Positions 1 through 8,917 of a stretch of 64,000 nucleotides of DNA are shown piece after piece. The DNA is from Arthrobacter sp. PAMC 25486 (GTDB lineage: Bacteria > Actinomycetota > Actinomycetes > Actinomycetales > Micrococcaceae). Where the stretch lies: positions 1,116,001 to 1,180,000 of the forward strand of contig NZ_CP007595.1 in NCBI RefSeq assembly GCF_000785535.1, read 5' to 3'. A program made the translations under genes and the position numbers. Under the pieces are notes generated by a model that saw nothing but the letters and a program-made list of their open reading frames with translations, was not told the DNA's origin and made no database searches. Positions within the stretch are counted from its first letter, which is position 1; each line of letters begins with the position of its first letter.

Positions 1-296
1 CAGCGCCGCTCAATCTCGGCCGACTGCGGGTATTCGTCCTTGTCGATGATGTTCTTTTCCAGGGACGCCTGAATCAAGGCCGACGCCTGCGGCTCCATCC
101 AGGTGGTGACAAAGGTGGCCAGGTTTTGCCGTGCATTGCCATCAAGCATGAGCTCGTCCCGGACGAAGCGCATGGCCGCATCCGCATCCTGCGTGCCCTG
201 CGGCAGTGTGTGCCTGGGGATCGCATCGAGGCCCGAATCAAAGGCGCTCCCGGCAATCGTTACATCACGGTCGCTGTGCTGGCTGTGCAAACTCAT
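1..296 (-). CDS. gadB: Glutamate decarboxylase, N-terminal part (runs off the left edge)
   Basis: PLP-dependent enzyme that converts glutamate to GABA and consumes a proton, typically for acid resistance. Only the first 98 or so residues lie in the window. The block LDGNARQNLATF at residues 51-62 and IDKDEYPQSAEIE near 84-96 match the N-terminal region of bacterial GadA/GadB closely. The ATG at 296 is preceded by AAGGAG six bases upstream, which fixes the start. That ribosome binding site forms half of the palindrome at 303-316. The catalytic lysine region is outside the window, so activity cannot be judged. Confidence 0.85.
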   Translation of the reverse strand, partial: MSLHSQHSDRDVTIAGSAFDSGLDAIPRHTLPQGTQDADAAMRFVRDELMLDGNARQNLATFVTTWMEPQASALIQASLEKNIIDKDEYPQSAEIERR

Positions 297-302
297 GCAG
301 TT

Positions 303-316
303 CTCCTTCGAAGGAG
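303..316. promoter_or_regulatory. Palindrome covering the gad ribosome binding site
   Basis: CTCCTTCGAAGGAG is a perfect 14-base palindrome. Its lower-strand AAGGAG is the ribosome binding site of the decarboxylase start at 296. It could fold so that the site is partly masked, or bind a dimeric protein. Either role is inference. Confidence 0.3.
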
Positions 317-406
317 TTAGGGTACGGACCCCGAACCGGGGCGGGTATACCGAGGCTAGCCAGTTCCGCCGTCGAATAGAAGACCCTGCCCGCTGTCACC
401 GGTCTT

Positions 407-1300
407 TCAGTGGGCCGTGACTACGACGCCGTCCAGAGCCTCGCTGACTGCCGTGCCCGTCACAAATCCATGACCAGCCAGGATGGCGGCACTACGCGAG
501 GCCTGCTTTTCGCTGCATTCAAGGAGCACTGTTCCACCGGGACGCAGCCAGGCACCGGCCTGTTCGGCGATCCTGCGGTGCAGCGCAAGCCCGTCAGCCC
601 CGCCGTTGAGCGCGATGTCGGGCTCATGCAGCCGCGCCTCTTGTGGCATGAAGGCAATGGCGGCTGCGGGAACGTACGGGGCGTTGGCCACGATCACGTC
701 GATGCGCCCCCGCAGGTGTTTCGGCAGCGCGGCAAAGAGGTCGCCACAATGGGCGCGCCCGCCAAAGGGTGCAATGTTGCCCGCGGCACAGGCAACGGCT
801 GTGGCGTCAATGTCGGCCGCATGCAGCTCACACTCCGGCAGCGCGCAGGCGATGGCGGCACCGAGCGCCCCGGTGCCGCAGCAGAGGTCCACAATCACCG
901 GCCGCAGCGGTGCGGCGACGGCGTCAGTGTCGGTGTCAGCCCGGACTGAATGGGCGAGCACCGCGAGGGCCTGTTCCACAAGGAACTCGCTGCGCTTGCG
1001 CGGCACAAACACGCCCGGGACCACGGCGACGCGCCGCCCGCAAAACTCCGCCCACCCCACAATGTGTTCCAGCGGGATTCCCTGCCTGCGCTGTTCCAGC
1101 ATCTGGGCCAGCCTGTCCCCCGGGCCAGCTGCCGCGGCGGTTCCCGGGCAGGCCACAGCGTCCTCCGCCGAACCTGCCGTCGGCCGGGCTGCTTCCAGCA
1201 GGATCGCTGCTTCTTCCTCCGCATGGACGCATCCGGCCAGGCGCAGGGCAACAATCAGTTGCCCGGCTGTCAATGCAGTGCTTTGCTCCATATATTCCAC
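407..1300 (-). CDS. PrmC/HemK-like protein-(glutamine-N5) methyltransferase paralogue
   Basis: SAM-dependent methyltransferase of 297 residues related to PrmC, which methylates the GGQ glutamine of release factors. The SAM-binding motif DLCCGTGALG is at residues 138-147. The catalytic NPPY loop reads NAPYVP at 206-211. NAPYVP is typical of the actinobacterial PrmC-related family of unknown substrate, so this is probably not the release-factor enzyme itself. The GTG start at 1300 lies 28 bases from the divergent AlkD-like gene, so the two probably share a promoter region. An ATG three codons downstream is an alternative start. Confidence 0.85.
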   Translation of the reverse strand: MEYMEQSTALTAGQLIVALRLAGCVHAEEEAAILLEAARPTAGSAEDAVACPGTAAAAGPGDRLAQMLEQRRQGIPLEHIVGWAEFCGRRVAVVPGVFVPRKRSEFLVEQALAVLAHSVRADTDTDAVAAPLRPVIVDLCCGTGALGAAIACALPECELHAADIDATAVACAAGNIAPFGGRAHCGDLFAALPKHLRGRIDVIVANAPYVPAAAIAFMPQEARLHEPDIALNGGADGLALHRRIAEQAGAWLRPGGTVLLECSEKQASRSAAILAGHGFVTGTAVSEALDGVVVTAH

Positions 1301-1328
1301 ATGCTACTGCCGCAGCTAATGTTGTGGA

Positions 1329-2033
1329 ATGACTTCCCCTGAACCGGCCGGCATCCCGGGCCCCGCCAACGCGGCTTTTCTCCAGGCGTTGGGACAGGCA
1401 CTGAACGAGGTTGCCATCCCGGAAAAGGCTGAGGGCATGGCTGCCTACATGAAATCCGCCATGCCGTTCCTCGGGGTCCCCTCGCCCGCTGTGCGCCGGA
1501 CGGTGCGCTCGCTGGCCCGCACCCACCCGTTTTCCGGGGCCGACCAGCTGCTCGCGACCGCCATGGAGTTGTGGGCCACCGCCCAACACCGTGAAGAACG
1601 CTATGCCGCCATCATGCTCACCGACTCACGCCTGGGCAGGGGTGAGGCGCGGCTCCTGCCCTTGTACGCCGTCGTTATTGAGACAGGGCAATGGTGGGAT
1701 TTTGTTGATGCGGTTGCGCCGCGCCTGTGTGAACTGCTGCAAGTTGAGCGCGGGATGATGGAGTCGCTGCTGCGGGAGTGGAGTGTGCATCCGAACTTTT
1801 GGTTCCGGCGTGCCGCGATCATTGCCCAGCTTCCGGCCAAGGGCGCCACGGATGTGCAGCTGCTGCGCGACGTGATTGAACCAAACCTGGCCGACAGGGA
1901 ATTCTTTATCCGCAAGGCGATCGGCTGGGCGCTGCGCCAACATGCCAGGACCGATCCCGGCTGGGTGCTCCGTTTTGTCGCGGAACACGAACTCAGCCCG
2001 CTGTCACGGCGCGAGGCGCTCAAGCACCTGTAA
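1329..2033 (+). CDS. DNA alkylation repair protein, AlkD-like HEAT-repeat glycosylase
   Basis: A 234-residue all-helical protein of the AlkC/AlkD superfamily, which removes bulky or cationic N3/N7-alkylated purines without flipping the base. The segment QWWDFVDAVAPRL at residues 121-133 supplies the conserved tryptophan and aspartate of the active cleft, and EFFIRKAIGWALRQ near 191-204 is the second family signature. Length is normal. It is transcribed divergently from the methyltransferase. A tandem repeat array begins 26 bases after its stop codon. Confidence 0.88.
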   Translation: MTSPEPAGIPGPANAAFLQALGQALNEVAIPEKAEGMAAYMKSAMPFLGVPSPAVRRTVRSLARTHPFSGADQLLATAMELWATAQHREERYAAIMLTDSRLGRGEARLLPLYAVVIETGQWWDFVDAVAPRLCELLQVERGMMESLLREWSVHPNFWFRRAAIIAQLPAKGATDVQLLRDVIEPNLADREFFIRKAIGWALRQHARTDPGWVLRFVAEHELSPLSRREALKHL

Positions 2034-2059
2034 GAACGGCGTGGCCTGCGGGACGCACA

Positions 2060-2251
2060 GGGCGTCATCCCACATCTCGGCAAAAGTAGCCTCGGGGCAA
2101 GCGGGCGTCATCCCACATCTCGGCAAAAGTAGCCTCGGGGCAAGCGGGCGTCATCTCACATCTCGGCAAAAGTAGCCTCGGGGCAAGCGGGCGTCATCCC
2201 ACATCTCGGCAAAAGTAGCCTCGGGGCAAGCGGGCGTCATCTCACATCTCG
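2060..2251. repeat. Tandem array of a 43-base repeat (4.5 copies)
   Basis: Four full 43-base units start at 2060, 2103, 2146 and 2189, followed by a 20-base partial at 2232. Units are nearly identical and differ at a C/T in the CATCCCAC/CATCTCAC segment. There are no spacers, so this is not a CRISPR array. The core GGCGTCATCCCACATCTC recurs near 17.5 kb, and a variant occurs near 60.4 kb. Confidence 0.95.
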
Positions 2252-2255
2252 CTAG

Positions 2256-2301
2256 GTCAGCGGTCAGCGGTCAGCGGGTCAGCGGGTCAGCGGGTCAGCG
2301 G
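2256..2301. repeat. Short TCAGCGG(G) tandem repeats
   Basis: Six adjacent copies of a 7-8 base unit, TCAGCGG or TCAGCGGG, abut the array on its left and run into the stop codon of the mannosyltransferase on the lower strand. The unit length change suggests replication slippage. Confidence 0.8.
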
Positions 2302-3890
2302 GAGTGTGCCAGGGAGTCATGCTTGGGCAGGAATGAGCCCCGGGTTTTCCTGTCCCAAAACATCACGTACAGGATGCAGATGAGGGTGGCCGTGATCGCC
2401 ACCGAGCGGATCAGCACCACCGGAATCCACGGGAAAATGCTGAGCTGGTCGGTCAGGGCGATCGCGGTGAAGAACGCCGTCAGGTACAGGACAGTGCGCA
2501 GTTGCCAGCCTTCCTCAATGCCGGTCACGGCAAAGAATGCCAGCAGCCACAACATGTACCAGGGCTGGATCATGGGCGAGAGCACCACGACGGCAGCAAA
2601 CGCCCAGGCCATGCGGCGCAGCACCAGCTGGCTGTAGCGCTGATCGTCGCCGAGGGCACCGGGGCCCCCGGACTGCTGGGAACCACGGGCCGGCGGCAGG
2701 CTGATCTTCAGGAACGCCAGGGCCATGACGGCCAGAATTGAAACAACCTGGCCCATGGATTGGATGACATCCGTGACGGCTGCCCCGGCACTGCCGAACA
2801 GCCCCACAACAAAGCCAACCGTGTTGGAGAACAGTCCCACCGGGGCATACCAAATCCAGACGGTGCCTGGTGTTTGCAAGGCGGCCAGCCAGCCAAAGCC
2901 GAGGCCGTTGACGGCACCCATGGCGGCCATGACCGCCGTCGAAATTCCCAAGGTGGCGGCCCACATGCCGAACTTGCGGACCCAGCCGGCCTGCGACCCG
3001 GCCCACAACAGGGCTACGAAGGGCAGTGCGATCAAGGTGATGGGCTTGATCGCAATGGAGGCGGTGACAAACAAGATGCCAACAATGGGCCGCTTGGCGG
3101 AGGCGTGGTAGATGCCGGCAACGACCAGGCCCAGCATGAGTGAGTCGTTGTGGACGCTGGCGATGAAGTTGATCAGGAGTATCGGGTTCAGCACCACCAG
3201 CCAGGTCACGCGGTGCGGGTTGAAGCCGTGCCGGGCGGCCAGTTTGGGCACATAGATGGCCAGCAAAATAACGCCGGCCAGGCTCGCCAGGCGGAACGGG
3301 ATCAAGGCGATTTCCGGGCTGCCAGCAGGCAGCAGCACCGCAAGGTGTTCCAGCCACAGCCAGAGCGGCCCATACGGCGTGGGGGCCTCAGTCCACAGCG
3401 TGTCGGGGCCCAGCAGGAAGTAGTTGTTCAGCGCCGAGATGCCGTTCGTGTACGGGTTCAGGCCCTGCTGCATGAGCCGGCCCTGGCCAATGTAGGCATA
3501 GGAATCGCGGCTGAAGAGCGGCAGGGCGAACATCATGGGCGCCACCCACAACATCAGCGCCTTTTTCAGCACGGGCCCCGAGGCGTCGTCCCAATCCCGC
3601 AGGTGTTGGCGCAGCCGCAACCAGGCGCGCAGCATGAGTGCCGCGCCCACACACAGCATGAGGGTGGTGACAATCACGGCCGCAGGTGTGGTCCGGGCAA
3701 AAATGATCAGCGGTGTCCGGATCAACACTGAGCTGCTGGCCAGCCAGCCGACACCCAGGGATCCCAGAAACAACAGGAGGGATCCGGCAAATCCTTGCCA
3801 AACGGCCGACGTCGCGGTGCCGATGCTGAACGGCAGCTTGGCTAACACCTTGGACTTCACCTCCGGCGGGGCAACATGCGTGCTGGTCAA
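2295..3890 (-). CDS. mptB: Polyprenol-phosphate-mannose-dependent alpha-1,6-mannosyltransferase, MptB-like
   Basis: Integral-membrane GT-C glycosyltransferase of 531 residues with about a dozen hydrophobic segments. It probably extends a lipoglycan mannan core using a polyprenyl-phosphate mannose donor. RDSYAYIGQGR followed by QGLNPYTNGI in the first third is the aspartate-bearing loop of the MptA/MptB family, and PMIQPWYMLWLLAFF near the C-terminus is also typical. I take the start as TTG at 3890, because AGGAG at 3899-3903 sits eight bases upstream. The frame stays open to 4418, but that extension is rich in Arg, His and Gly and looks like shadow sequence. The final codons run into the TCAGCGG repeats. 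Confidence 0.8.
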   Translation of the reverse strand: MTSTHVAPPEVKSKVLAKLPFSIGTATSAVWQGFAGSLLLFLGSLGVGWLASSSVLIRTPLIIFARTTPAAVIVTTLMLCVGAALMLRAWLRLRQHLRDWDDASGPVLKKALMLWVAPMMFALPLFSRDSYAYIGQGRLMQQGLNPYTNGISALNNYFLLGPDTLWTEAPTPYGPLWLWLEHLAVLLPAGSPEIALIPFRLASLAGVILLAIYVPKLAARHGFNPHRVTWLVVLNPILLINFIASVHNDSLMLGLVVAGIYHASAKRPIVGILFVTASIAIKPITLIALPFVALLWAGSQAGWVRKFGMWAATLGISTAVMAAMGAVNGLGFGWLAALQTPGTVWIWYAPVGLFSNTVGFVVGLFGSAGAAVTDVIQSMGQVVSILAVMALAFLKISLPPARGSQQSGGPGALGDDQRYSQLVLRRMAWAFAAVVVLSPMIQPWYMLWLLAFFAVTGIEEGWQLRTVLYLTAFFTAIALTDQLSIFPWIPVVLIRSVAITATLICILYVMFWDRKTRGSFLPKHDSLAHSR

Positions 3891-4130
3891 AAACTTGTCT
3901 CCTGAATGTCTTCTCGTCCGGCAGTGCACCACCTGGTGGTGTGCGTTCGCGCCGGGGAGACCTGAGGAGCTGTCAAGGCGCTGCGCTAACATGGAAACTG
4001 CCGAGGACTCCGTATCTTGGCATTCTACCCACTTCAGCCGGACGGTCACCGAAATCCAATCTGCCGTCATGCGCTGCCTTGGCCGCGCCGCACTGTGGGG
4101 CGGCCGCACCGATCGCATAAGGACTGGACC

Positions 4131-5465
4131 ATTTCCACGGAATCGTTTTTTGCCGCACTCACCCGGGCCCGCAACAAGGTGTTGTCCGCACGCCTCCAGA
4201 CCTGGCTGAAAACCCCGCGCGGCATGTGGACCGTCTTTGCCGCCGTGCATGCAGTGTTCCTGCTGCTCGCCGGCATTCTTTCCCTGTTCGGGCAGGCGTT
4301 CAGCGACACCGAGATCTACCGGGTGTGGGCGTCCGTCGGCTTTGACGGGGACCGGGTCCTGGGCCCCAGCCCCTGGGTGTACCCCATCCTCGCGTTGATC
4401 CCCATGGCCATCGCGCATCTCTTCGGAGAGGCACCCTTCCTCTTTATCTGGGTACTCATGATCGCTGCACTGAACACCCTAGCCGTGGGCAAGCTCACCA
4501 ACTGGGGCCGGAAAACCGAGGCCATCCCGGCTGCACTGTGGTGGATTGGCTTCACCACCCTGCTGGCCTGGCTGGGCTTTGCCCGCGTCGACGGGATCAC
4601 GGCACCGGTGGTGCTGATCGCCCTCTCCTTCGGCGTGGGACGCCCGTTCCTCAGCTCTGCCATCCTCAGCATCGCGACATGGACGAAAGTCTGGCCGGCC
4701 GCCGTCGTGCTGGCGCTTTTCACCGTGGTGAAGCAGCGTGTCCAGGTGGTGCTGGCAGGAATGCTCGTCACGGCGGCCGTCGTGGCCCTGGCGCTCGGTG
4801 TCGGTGCGGTGCCCAAGCTGCTGAATTTCCTGCTGGAACAGGGCGACCGCGGCATGCAGCTGGAGGCGACGTTCACCACGCCGTGGCTCTGGATGAGCGT
4901 CCTGGGCATTGACGGATCCCAGATGTACATGAACCATGACATCAACTCCATGCAGGTTGACGGTCCGGGCTCGGCGCTGATGAGTGTGCTCATGCAGCCG
5001 CTGCTGATCGGTGCCGCCCTGCTCGTGGCCGGGCTCATTTTCTGGGCGCTGCACACCGGCAAGGGCAATGGCGGTGCGGACCGGACGGCGCTGCTGCTTT
5101 TTGGCTCACTGGCGCTGACCACGGCGTTCGTCGTGTTCAACAAGGTGGGCTCCCCGCAGTTCATGGTGTGGCTGGCGCCGGCCGTGGCCGTGGGGCTGTC
5201 GTACCAGTGGAAGGCCTGGCGGGTCCCGGCCACCATGCTGATCGGCGTGGGCATCCTGACGTTCTTCATCTACCCGCTGTTTTACGATGCGCTCTCCCAC
5301 AACAATCCGCTCATGGCGCTGGTGCTGACCATGCGCAACGGGCTGCTGGTGGTCCTGTTCATCTGGAGCATCCGCCAGCTGGTCCTGATGGGCCGCAATC
5401 CCTCCCTGATTCCGCGCCATTCCCCTGCCATGCTCGACGACGAGGAACCCTCCTCCGCTGTTTGA
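4131..5465 (+). CDS. Glycosyltransferase 87 family membrane protein
   Basis: Multi-spanning GT-C fold protein of the GT87/DUF2029 type, often an alpha-mannosyltransferase acting on lipid-linked glycans. There are about ten membrane segments, the first beginning at MWTVFAAVHAVFLLLAG. It diverges from the MptB-like gene, so the two probably work on the same cell-envelope mannan. The frame is open from an ATG at 4017, but the first 38 codons look non-coding. AAGGA at 4119-4123 is spaced seven bases from an ATT codon at 4131, which I chose as the likely start. GTG at 4179 is the conservative alternative. Confidence 0.75.
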   Translation: MSTESFFAALTRARNKVLSARLQTWLKTPRGMWTVFAAVHAVFLLLAGILSLFGQAFSDTEIYRVWASVGFDGDRVLGPSPWVYPILALIPMAIAHLFGEAPFLFIWVLMIAALNTLAVGKLTNWGRKTEAIPAALWWIGFTTLLAWLGFARVDGITAPVVLIALSFGVGRPFLSSAILSIATWTKVWPAAVVLALFTVVKQRVQVVLAGMLVTAAVVALALGVGAVPKLLNFLLEQGDRGMQLEATFTTPWLWMSVLGIDGSQMYMNHDINSMQVDGPGSALMSVLMQPLLIGAALLVAGLIFWALHTGKGNGGADRTALLLFGSLALTTAFVVFNKVGSPQFMVWLAPAVAVGLSYQWKAWRVPATMLIGVGILTFFIYPLFYDALSHNNPLMALVLTMRNGLLVVLFIWSIRQLVLMGRNPSLIPRHSPAMLDDEEPSSAV

Positions 5466-5615
5466 TGCGCCCCGGGGTGAATTTCTGCCGCAGCCGGTTC
5501 CGGTCCGGCACTGCGGTCCGGGGTTCCTGCCCGACGTTCCGACCTTTGGGGGCCGGCTGCCCCTGCGTTCCGGCCCGGCTACCCCGGCGCCGCACGGTCA
5601 CGGTACATTGGAGCC

Positions 5616-6218
5616 GTGGCTATTACTAATGAACGCATTGTATGGATTGACTGTGAAATGACCGGTCTGGATGAGGTTAACGACGCCCTGATCGAGGTGG
5701 CAGCGCTTGTCACCGACTCCGAATTAAACATTTTGGGTGAGGGCATTGACGTTGTCATCAAGCCCAGCGACGAGGCATTGGCGCAGATGGGCGACTTTGT
5801 GCGCAACATGCACACCTCCTCGAAACTGCTTGACGAGTTGGCCGGCGGCACCACCATGGAGGATGCGCAGGCCCAGGTGCTGGCGTACATCCGCAAGTAC
5901 GTGCCAGTGGCCAACAAGGCCCCCCTGGCTGGCAACTCGATCGGCACGGACAAGGTCTTCCTCTCCCGCGACATGCCCGAACTTGTGGAACACCTGCACT
6001 ACCGCGTCATCGACGTCTCCACCATCAAGGAACTCTCCCGCCGCTGGTATGCACGCGCCTACTTCCACTCACCGGCCAAGACAGGCAACCACCGCGCACT
6101 TGGCGACATCAAGGACAGCATCAACGAACTCAAGTACTACCGTGAAGCTGTCTTTGTGCCGGCACCGGGCCCGGACACACCCACCGCAAAGAAGATCTCA
6201 GCAAAGTACACGGCCTAA
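5616..6218 (+). CDS. orn: Oligoribonuclease
   Basis: DEDDh 3'-5' exonuclease of 200 residues that degrades nanoRNAs and pGpG at the end of RNA turnover. WIDCEMTGLD near residue 11 carries the first Asp/Glu pair, and HRALGDIKDS near 160 carries the catalytic histidine and final aspartate. Length and sequence are those of the essential actinobacterial enzyme. The start is GTG at 5616. It lies upstream of tRNA-His with a 165-base gap. Confidence 0.97.
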   Translation: MAITNERIVWIDCEMTGLDEVNDALIEVAALVTDSELNILGEGIDVVIKPSDEALAQMGDFVRNMHTSSKLLDELAGGTTMEDAQAQVLAYIRKYVPVANKAPLAGNSIGTDKVFLSRDMPELVEHLHYRVIDVSTIKELSRRWYARAYFHSPAKTGNHRALGDIKDSINELKYYREAVFVPAPGPDTPTAKKISAKYTA

Positions 6219-6383
6219 ATTCCGCGAGTTTTCGCGAAACCTCCGCCGCCGCACAGCGATCTAGCTCACAAATACGACAAAAGTGGTGCATTTGGTCATG
6301 ACCCCCTTTTAGATCGGGTAGACTAGTCGACGTTGCCACAAGCACGGAGGACATCGGAAGATGACCTCGGCGCGGCGGACATG

Positions 6384-6459
6384 GTGGGTTTAGCTCAGTT
6401 GGCAGAGCGCCTGGTTGTGGTCCAGGAGGTCGCGGGTTCAACCCCCGTAACTCACCCCA
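6384..6459 (+). tRNA. tRNA-His (GTG)
   Basis: A full cloverleaf. The acceptor GTGGGTT at 6384-6390 pairs with AACTCAC at 6449-6455. The anticodon loop reads TTGTGGT with anticodon GTG, and the T arm carries GGTTCAACCC. CCA is encoded at 6457-6459. The base at 6383 is G and the discriminator at 6456 is C, which gives the extra G-1:C73 pair diagnostic of histidine tRNA. Confidence 0.97.
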
Positions 6460-6479
6460 TGTGATTCCCTGGAATCGCT

Positions 6480-6512
6480 AAACACCCCGGTCATTTTGAT
6501 CGGGGTGTTTTT
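6480..6512 (+). terminator. Intrinsic terminator of tRNA-His
   Basis: AACACCCCG and CGGGGTGTT form a nine-base stem around an 11-base loop, followed directly by a run of T. It sits 21 bases after the tRNA. Confidence 0.9.
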
Positions 6513-6563
6513 CATTGCCCGTTAGTACCGTTCATTGTTGCCCAGCGTGAAGAGGAAGCCGTC

Positions 6564-7136
6564 ATGACCATCCGCCCCGTGACCATCTTGGGTGAGCCTG
6601 TGCTCCACCGCCGCGCAGATGAGGTCAAGGCCTTTGACGAGGAACTTAAATCCCTCGTGGCTGACATGTACGAGACCATGGAGGCCGCCAATGGCGTTGG
6701 CCTGGCAGCCCCGCAGATTGGTGTTGGCCTGCGGATTTTCACCTACAAGATGGAGAACGACGACGACGTCCCCGCCCGGGGCGTTGTGGTGAACCCAACG
6801 CTCACGGTTGGCAAGATCTCCGGCAACGCCCCCGACCCTGACGACGAGGTTGAGGGCTGCCTGTCCGTGCCCGGCATCGACTTCCCCCTGAAGCGGGCCG
6901 AATGGGTGCGCGTGCGCGGCTTTGACGTTGACGGCAACCCCCTCGACTTTGAGGCGACCGGCTGGTTTGCCCGCTGCATGCAGCACGAATACGACCACCT
7001 CGACGGCAAGCTCTACGTCGATCGGCTTAATGCCCGCTTCGGAAAAAAGGCCAGGCGGGCGGCCAAGTCCAACGGCTGGGGCGTTGCGGGCCTGACCTGG
7101 ATGCCGGGTGTGGATCCGGATCCGTTCGGCCACTAG
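6564..7136 (+). CDS. def: Peptide deformylase
   Basis: Metalloenzyme of 190 residues that removes the formyl group from nascent N-termini. All three signature motifs are present: GVGLAAPQIG near residue 44, EGCLSVPG near 96 with the metal-binding cysteine, and QHEYDHLDGKL near 139 with both histidines and the catalytic glutamate. Tyrosine replaces the usual phenylalanine in HEFDH, a common variation. GAGGAAG lies just upstream of the ATG. Confidence 0.97.
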   Translation: MTIRPVTILGEPVLHRRADEVKAFDEELKSLVADMYETMEAANGVGLAAPQIGVGLRIFTYKMENDDDVPARGVVVNPTLTVGKISGNAPDPDDEVEGCLSVPGIDFPLKRAEWVRVRGFDVDGNPLDFEATGWFARCMQHEYDHLDGKLYVDRLNARFGKKARRAAKSNGWGVAGLTWMPGVDPDPFGH

Positions 7137-7145
7137 TCCCCACGC

Positions 7146-7182
7146 CCTCCCACTGCTCGCTATCTCGCAGCGGGCCCCTCGG
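7146..7182 (-). repeat. Single copy of the GCGAGC dispersed repeat
   Basis: On the lower strand this segment begins CCGAGGGGCCCGC and continues through GCGAGCAGTGGGAGG. It aligns over its length with the 55-base units at 19746-19910, with a few substitutions. It lies just after the deformylase stop codon. The rest of the gap to 7403 shows no gene. Confidence 0.7.
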
Positions 7183-7403
7183 GTGCGTGGGCCCAACGGC
7201 TTGTGGGTGCATGGGACCGCACCCTCCCACCCATTGGCCGAGCCGCTGGGAGGTTCCTCACATGAGGCATTTGTCACCGGCCCTTCGGCACTAAGCGGGG
7301 CGGTTCGCTTCCCATCATGAAGTAGCTTGGCATAGAGAAAACTGAAGCTATTTTTTGTCTGCCCTGCCGGTTCCCACAAGGACGGCGGCTACAAAGGGGA
7401 ACC

Positions 7404-8855
7404 ATGTCCAGCAACGCCACGCCGAAACCGGCATCATCCACCATCCCCCGCAAAGTCATCGGACTTGCTGTGGCCGGGGCGGTGGGAGGCTTCCTTTTCG
7501 GCTTCGATTCCTCCGTTGTCAACGGTGCCGTCGATGCCCTCCAGGGCGAATTCAAACTGGGCGATGCGCTCACGGGGTTCGCCGTCGCCGTCGCACTTCT
7601 TGGTTGCGCGGTGGGCGCCTACCTGGCAGGGCGGATCGCCGACGCCAAGGGCCGGATCCCCACCATGAAACTGGGCGGCATCCTGTTCCTCGTCAGTGCA
7701 CTAGGCACCGGCCTGGCGTTCGGTGTTGCCGACCTGATCTTCTGGCGGTTCGTAGGCGGGCTGGGAATTGGCCTCGCCTCGGTCATCGCCCCGGCGTATA
7801 TCTCCGAAATTTCCCCGCGCAAGCACCGCGGCCGGCTCGCCTCCCTGCAGCAATTGGCCATCACGATCGGTATTTTTGCAGCGCTCCTCTCCAACGCCCT
7901 CTTCGCCAACGGGGCAGGCGGTGCGGCCCAGGAGCTGTGGTTTGGACTGCCGGCCTGGCGCTGGATGTTCCTGGCCGCCGCGGTTCCTGCCGTTGTGTAC
8001 TTTGCGATCGCCATGGTGCTGCCGGAATCACCGCGTTTCCTGGTCATCAAGGGTCGGGATGAGGAAGCGGCCCGGGTCTTCAAAACCATTGCCCCGGATG
8101 ACGACACCGAACGCAGCATCCGCGAAATCAAGGACGCCGTCAAGGAAGATTCCCTCTCTGCAGGGAAGGGCTCCTTGCGCGGGAAGCGTTTTGGCCTGTT
8201 GCCGGTGGTGTGGATCGGCATCGTGTTGTCCATGCTGCAGCAGTTCGTGGGCATCAACGTCATCTTCTACTACTCCACGACCTTATGGCAGGCGGTCGGC
8301 TTCCAGGAGAAGGATTCGCTGACCATTTCGGTGGTCACCGCCGTCGTCAACATTCTGGTGACCCTTGTGGCCATCGCGCTCGTCGACAGAATCGGCCGAC
8401 GCCCCATCCTGCTGACCGGCTCCATCGGCATGGCCGTGTCGCTGGGCACCATGGCTCTGGCCTTCTCCGCGGCTGACGGTTCCGGGACCGACATCAGCCT
8501 GCCCGGCGCATGGGGCCCTGTCGCTCTGGTTGCCGCGAACGTGTTTGTTGTCAGCTTCGGCGCCTCGTGGGGCCCGCTGGTGTGGGTGCTGCTGGGTGAG
8601 ATCTTCCCCTCCCGCATCCGCGCTCGCGCCCTCGGCTTGGCCGCTGCAGCACAGTGGATCGCCAACTTCCTGATCACCTTGACGTTCCCGGCCATGGCTG
8701 CCGCCTCCCTGCCGCTGACCTACGGCATCTATGCGGTGTTTGCGGCGGCGTCGTTCTTCTTCGTCATGTTCAAGATCCCTGAGACAAACGGCATGTCGCT
8801 GGAACAGGCAGAAACGCTGTTCGTGAAGAAGCCCAAGCTCGGCACACAGCCCTAA
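7404..8855 (+). CDS. Sugar porter family MFS transporter
   Basis: Proton-coupled sugar uptake permease of 483 residues with twelve predicted membrane segments. GFLFGFDSSVVNGA in the first helix, PESPRFLV after helix six, DRIGRRPILL in the central repeat and a closing PETNGMSLEQ-type motif are the classic signatures of the family that includes XylE, AraE and GalP. The substrate cannot be told from sequence alone. The start is ATG at 7404 with AAGGGGAA upstream. It stands alone; no catabolic gene is adjacent. Confidence 0.92.
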   Translation: MSSNATPKPASSTIPRKVIGLAVAGAVGGFLFGFDSSVVNGAVDALQGEFKLGDALTGFAVAVALLGCAVGAYLAGRIADAKGRIPTMKLGGILFLVSALGTGLAFGVADLIFWRFVGGLGIGLASVIAPAYISEISPRKHRGRLASLQQLAITIGIFAALLSNALFANGAGGAAQELWFGLPAWRWMFLAAAVPAVVYFAIAMVLPESPRFLVIKGRDEEAARVFKTIAPDDDTERSIREIKDAVKEDSLSAGKGSLRGKRFGLLPVVWIGIVLSMLQQFVGINVIFYYSTTLWQAVGFQEKDSLTISVVTAVVNILVTLVAIALVDRIGRRPILLTGSIGMAVSLGTMALAFSAADGSGTDISLPGAWGPVALVAANVFVVSFGASWGPLVWVLLGEIFPSRIRARALGLAAAAQWIANFLITLTFPAMAAASLPLTYGIYAVFAAASFFFVMFKIPETNGMSLEQAETLFVKKPKLGTQP

Positions 8856-8884
8856 CGGGCTGCTGCCACCGCGCCGCGTGAATA

Positions 8885-8917
8885 CATGCGCACCACTCAC
8901 CGCGAGTGGTGCGCATG
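8885..8917. terminator. 33-base perfect hairpin after the sugar porter
   Basis: CATGCGCACCACTC at 8885-8898 pairs perfectly with 8904-8917 around the loop ACCGC. There is no strong T tract, so it would be an I-shaped terminator or an mRNA 3' end protector. The left 14-mer occurs again exactly at 58716. Confidence 0.65.

Noticed and set aside
2060..2301. CRISPR array
   Set aside because: The repeats are contiguous, with no variable spacers and no cas genes; it is a simple tandem repeat.
3891..4418. N-terminal extension of the MptB-like protein to a 707-residue frame
   Set aside because: The extra part is Arg/Gly/His-rich with no membrane segments, overlaps the divergent gene, and a good ribosome binding site supports TTG 3890.
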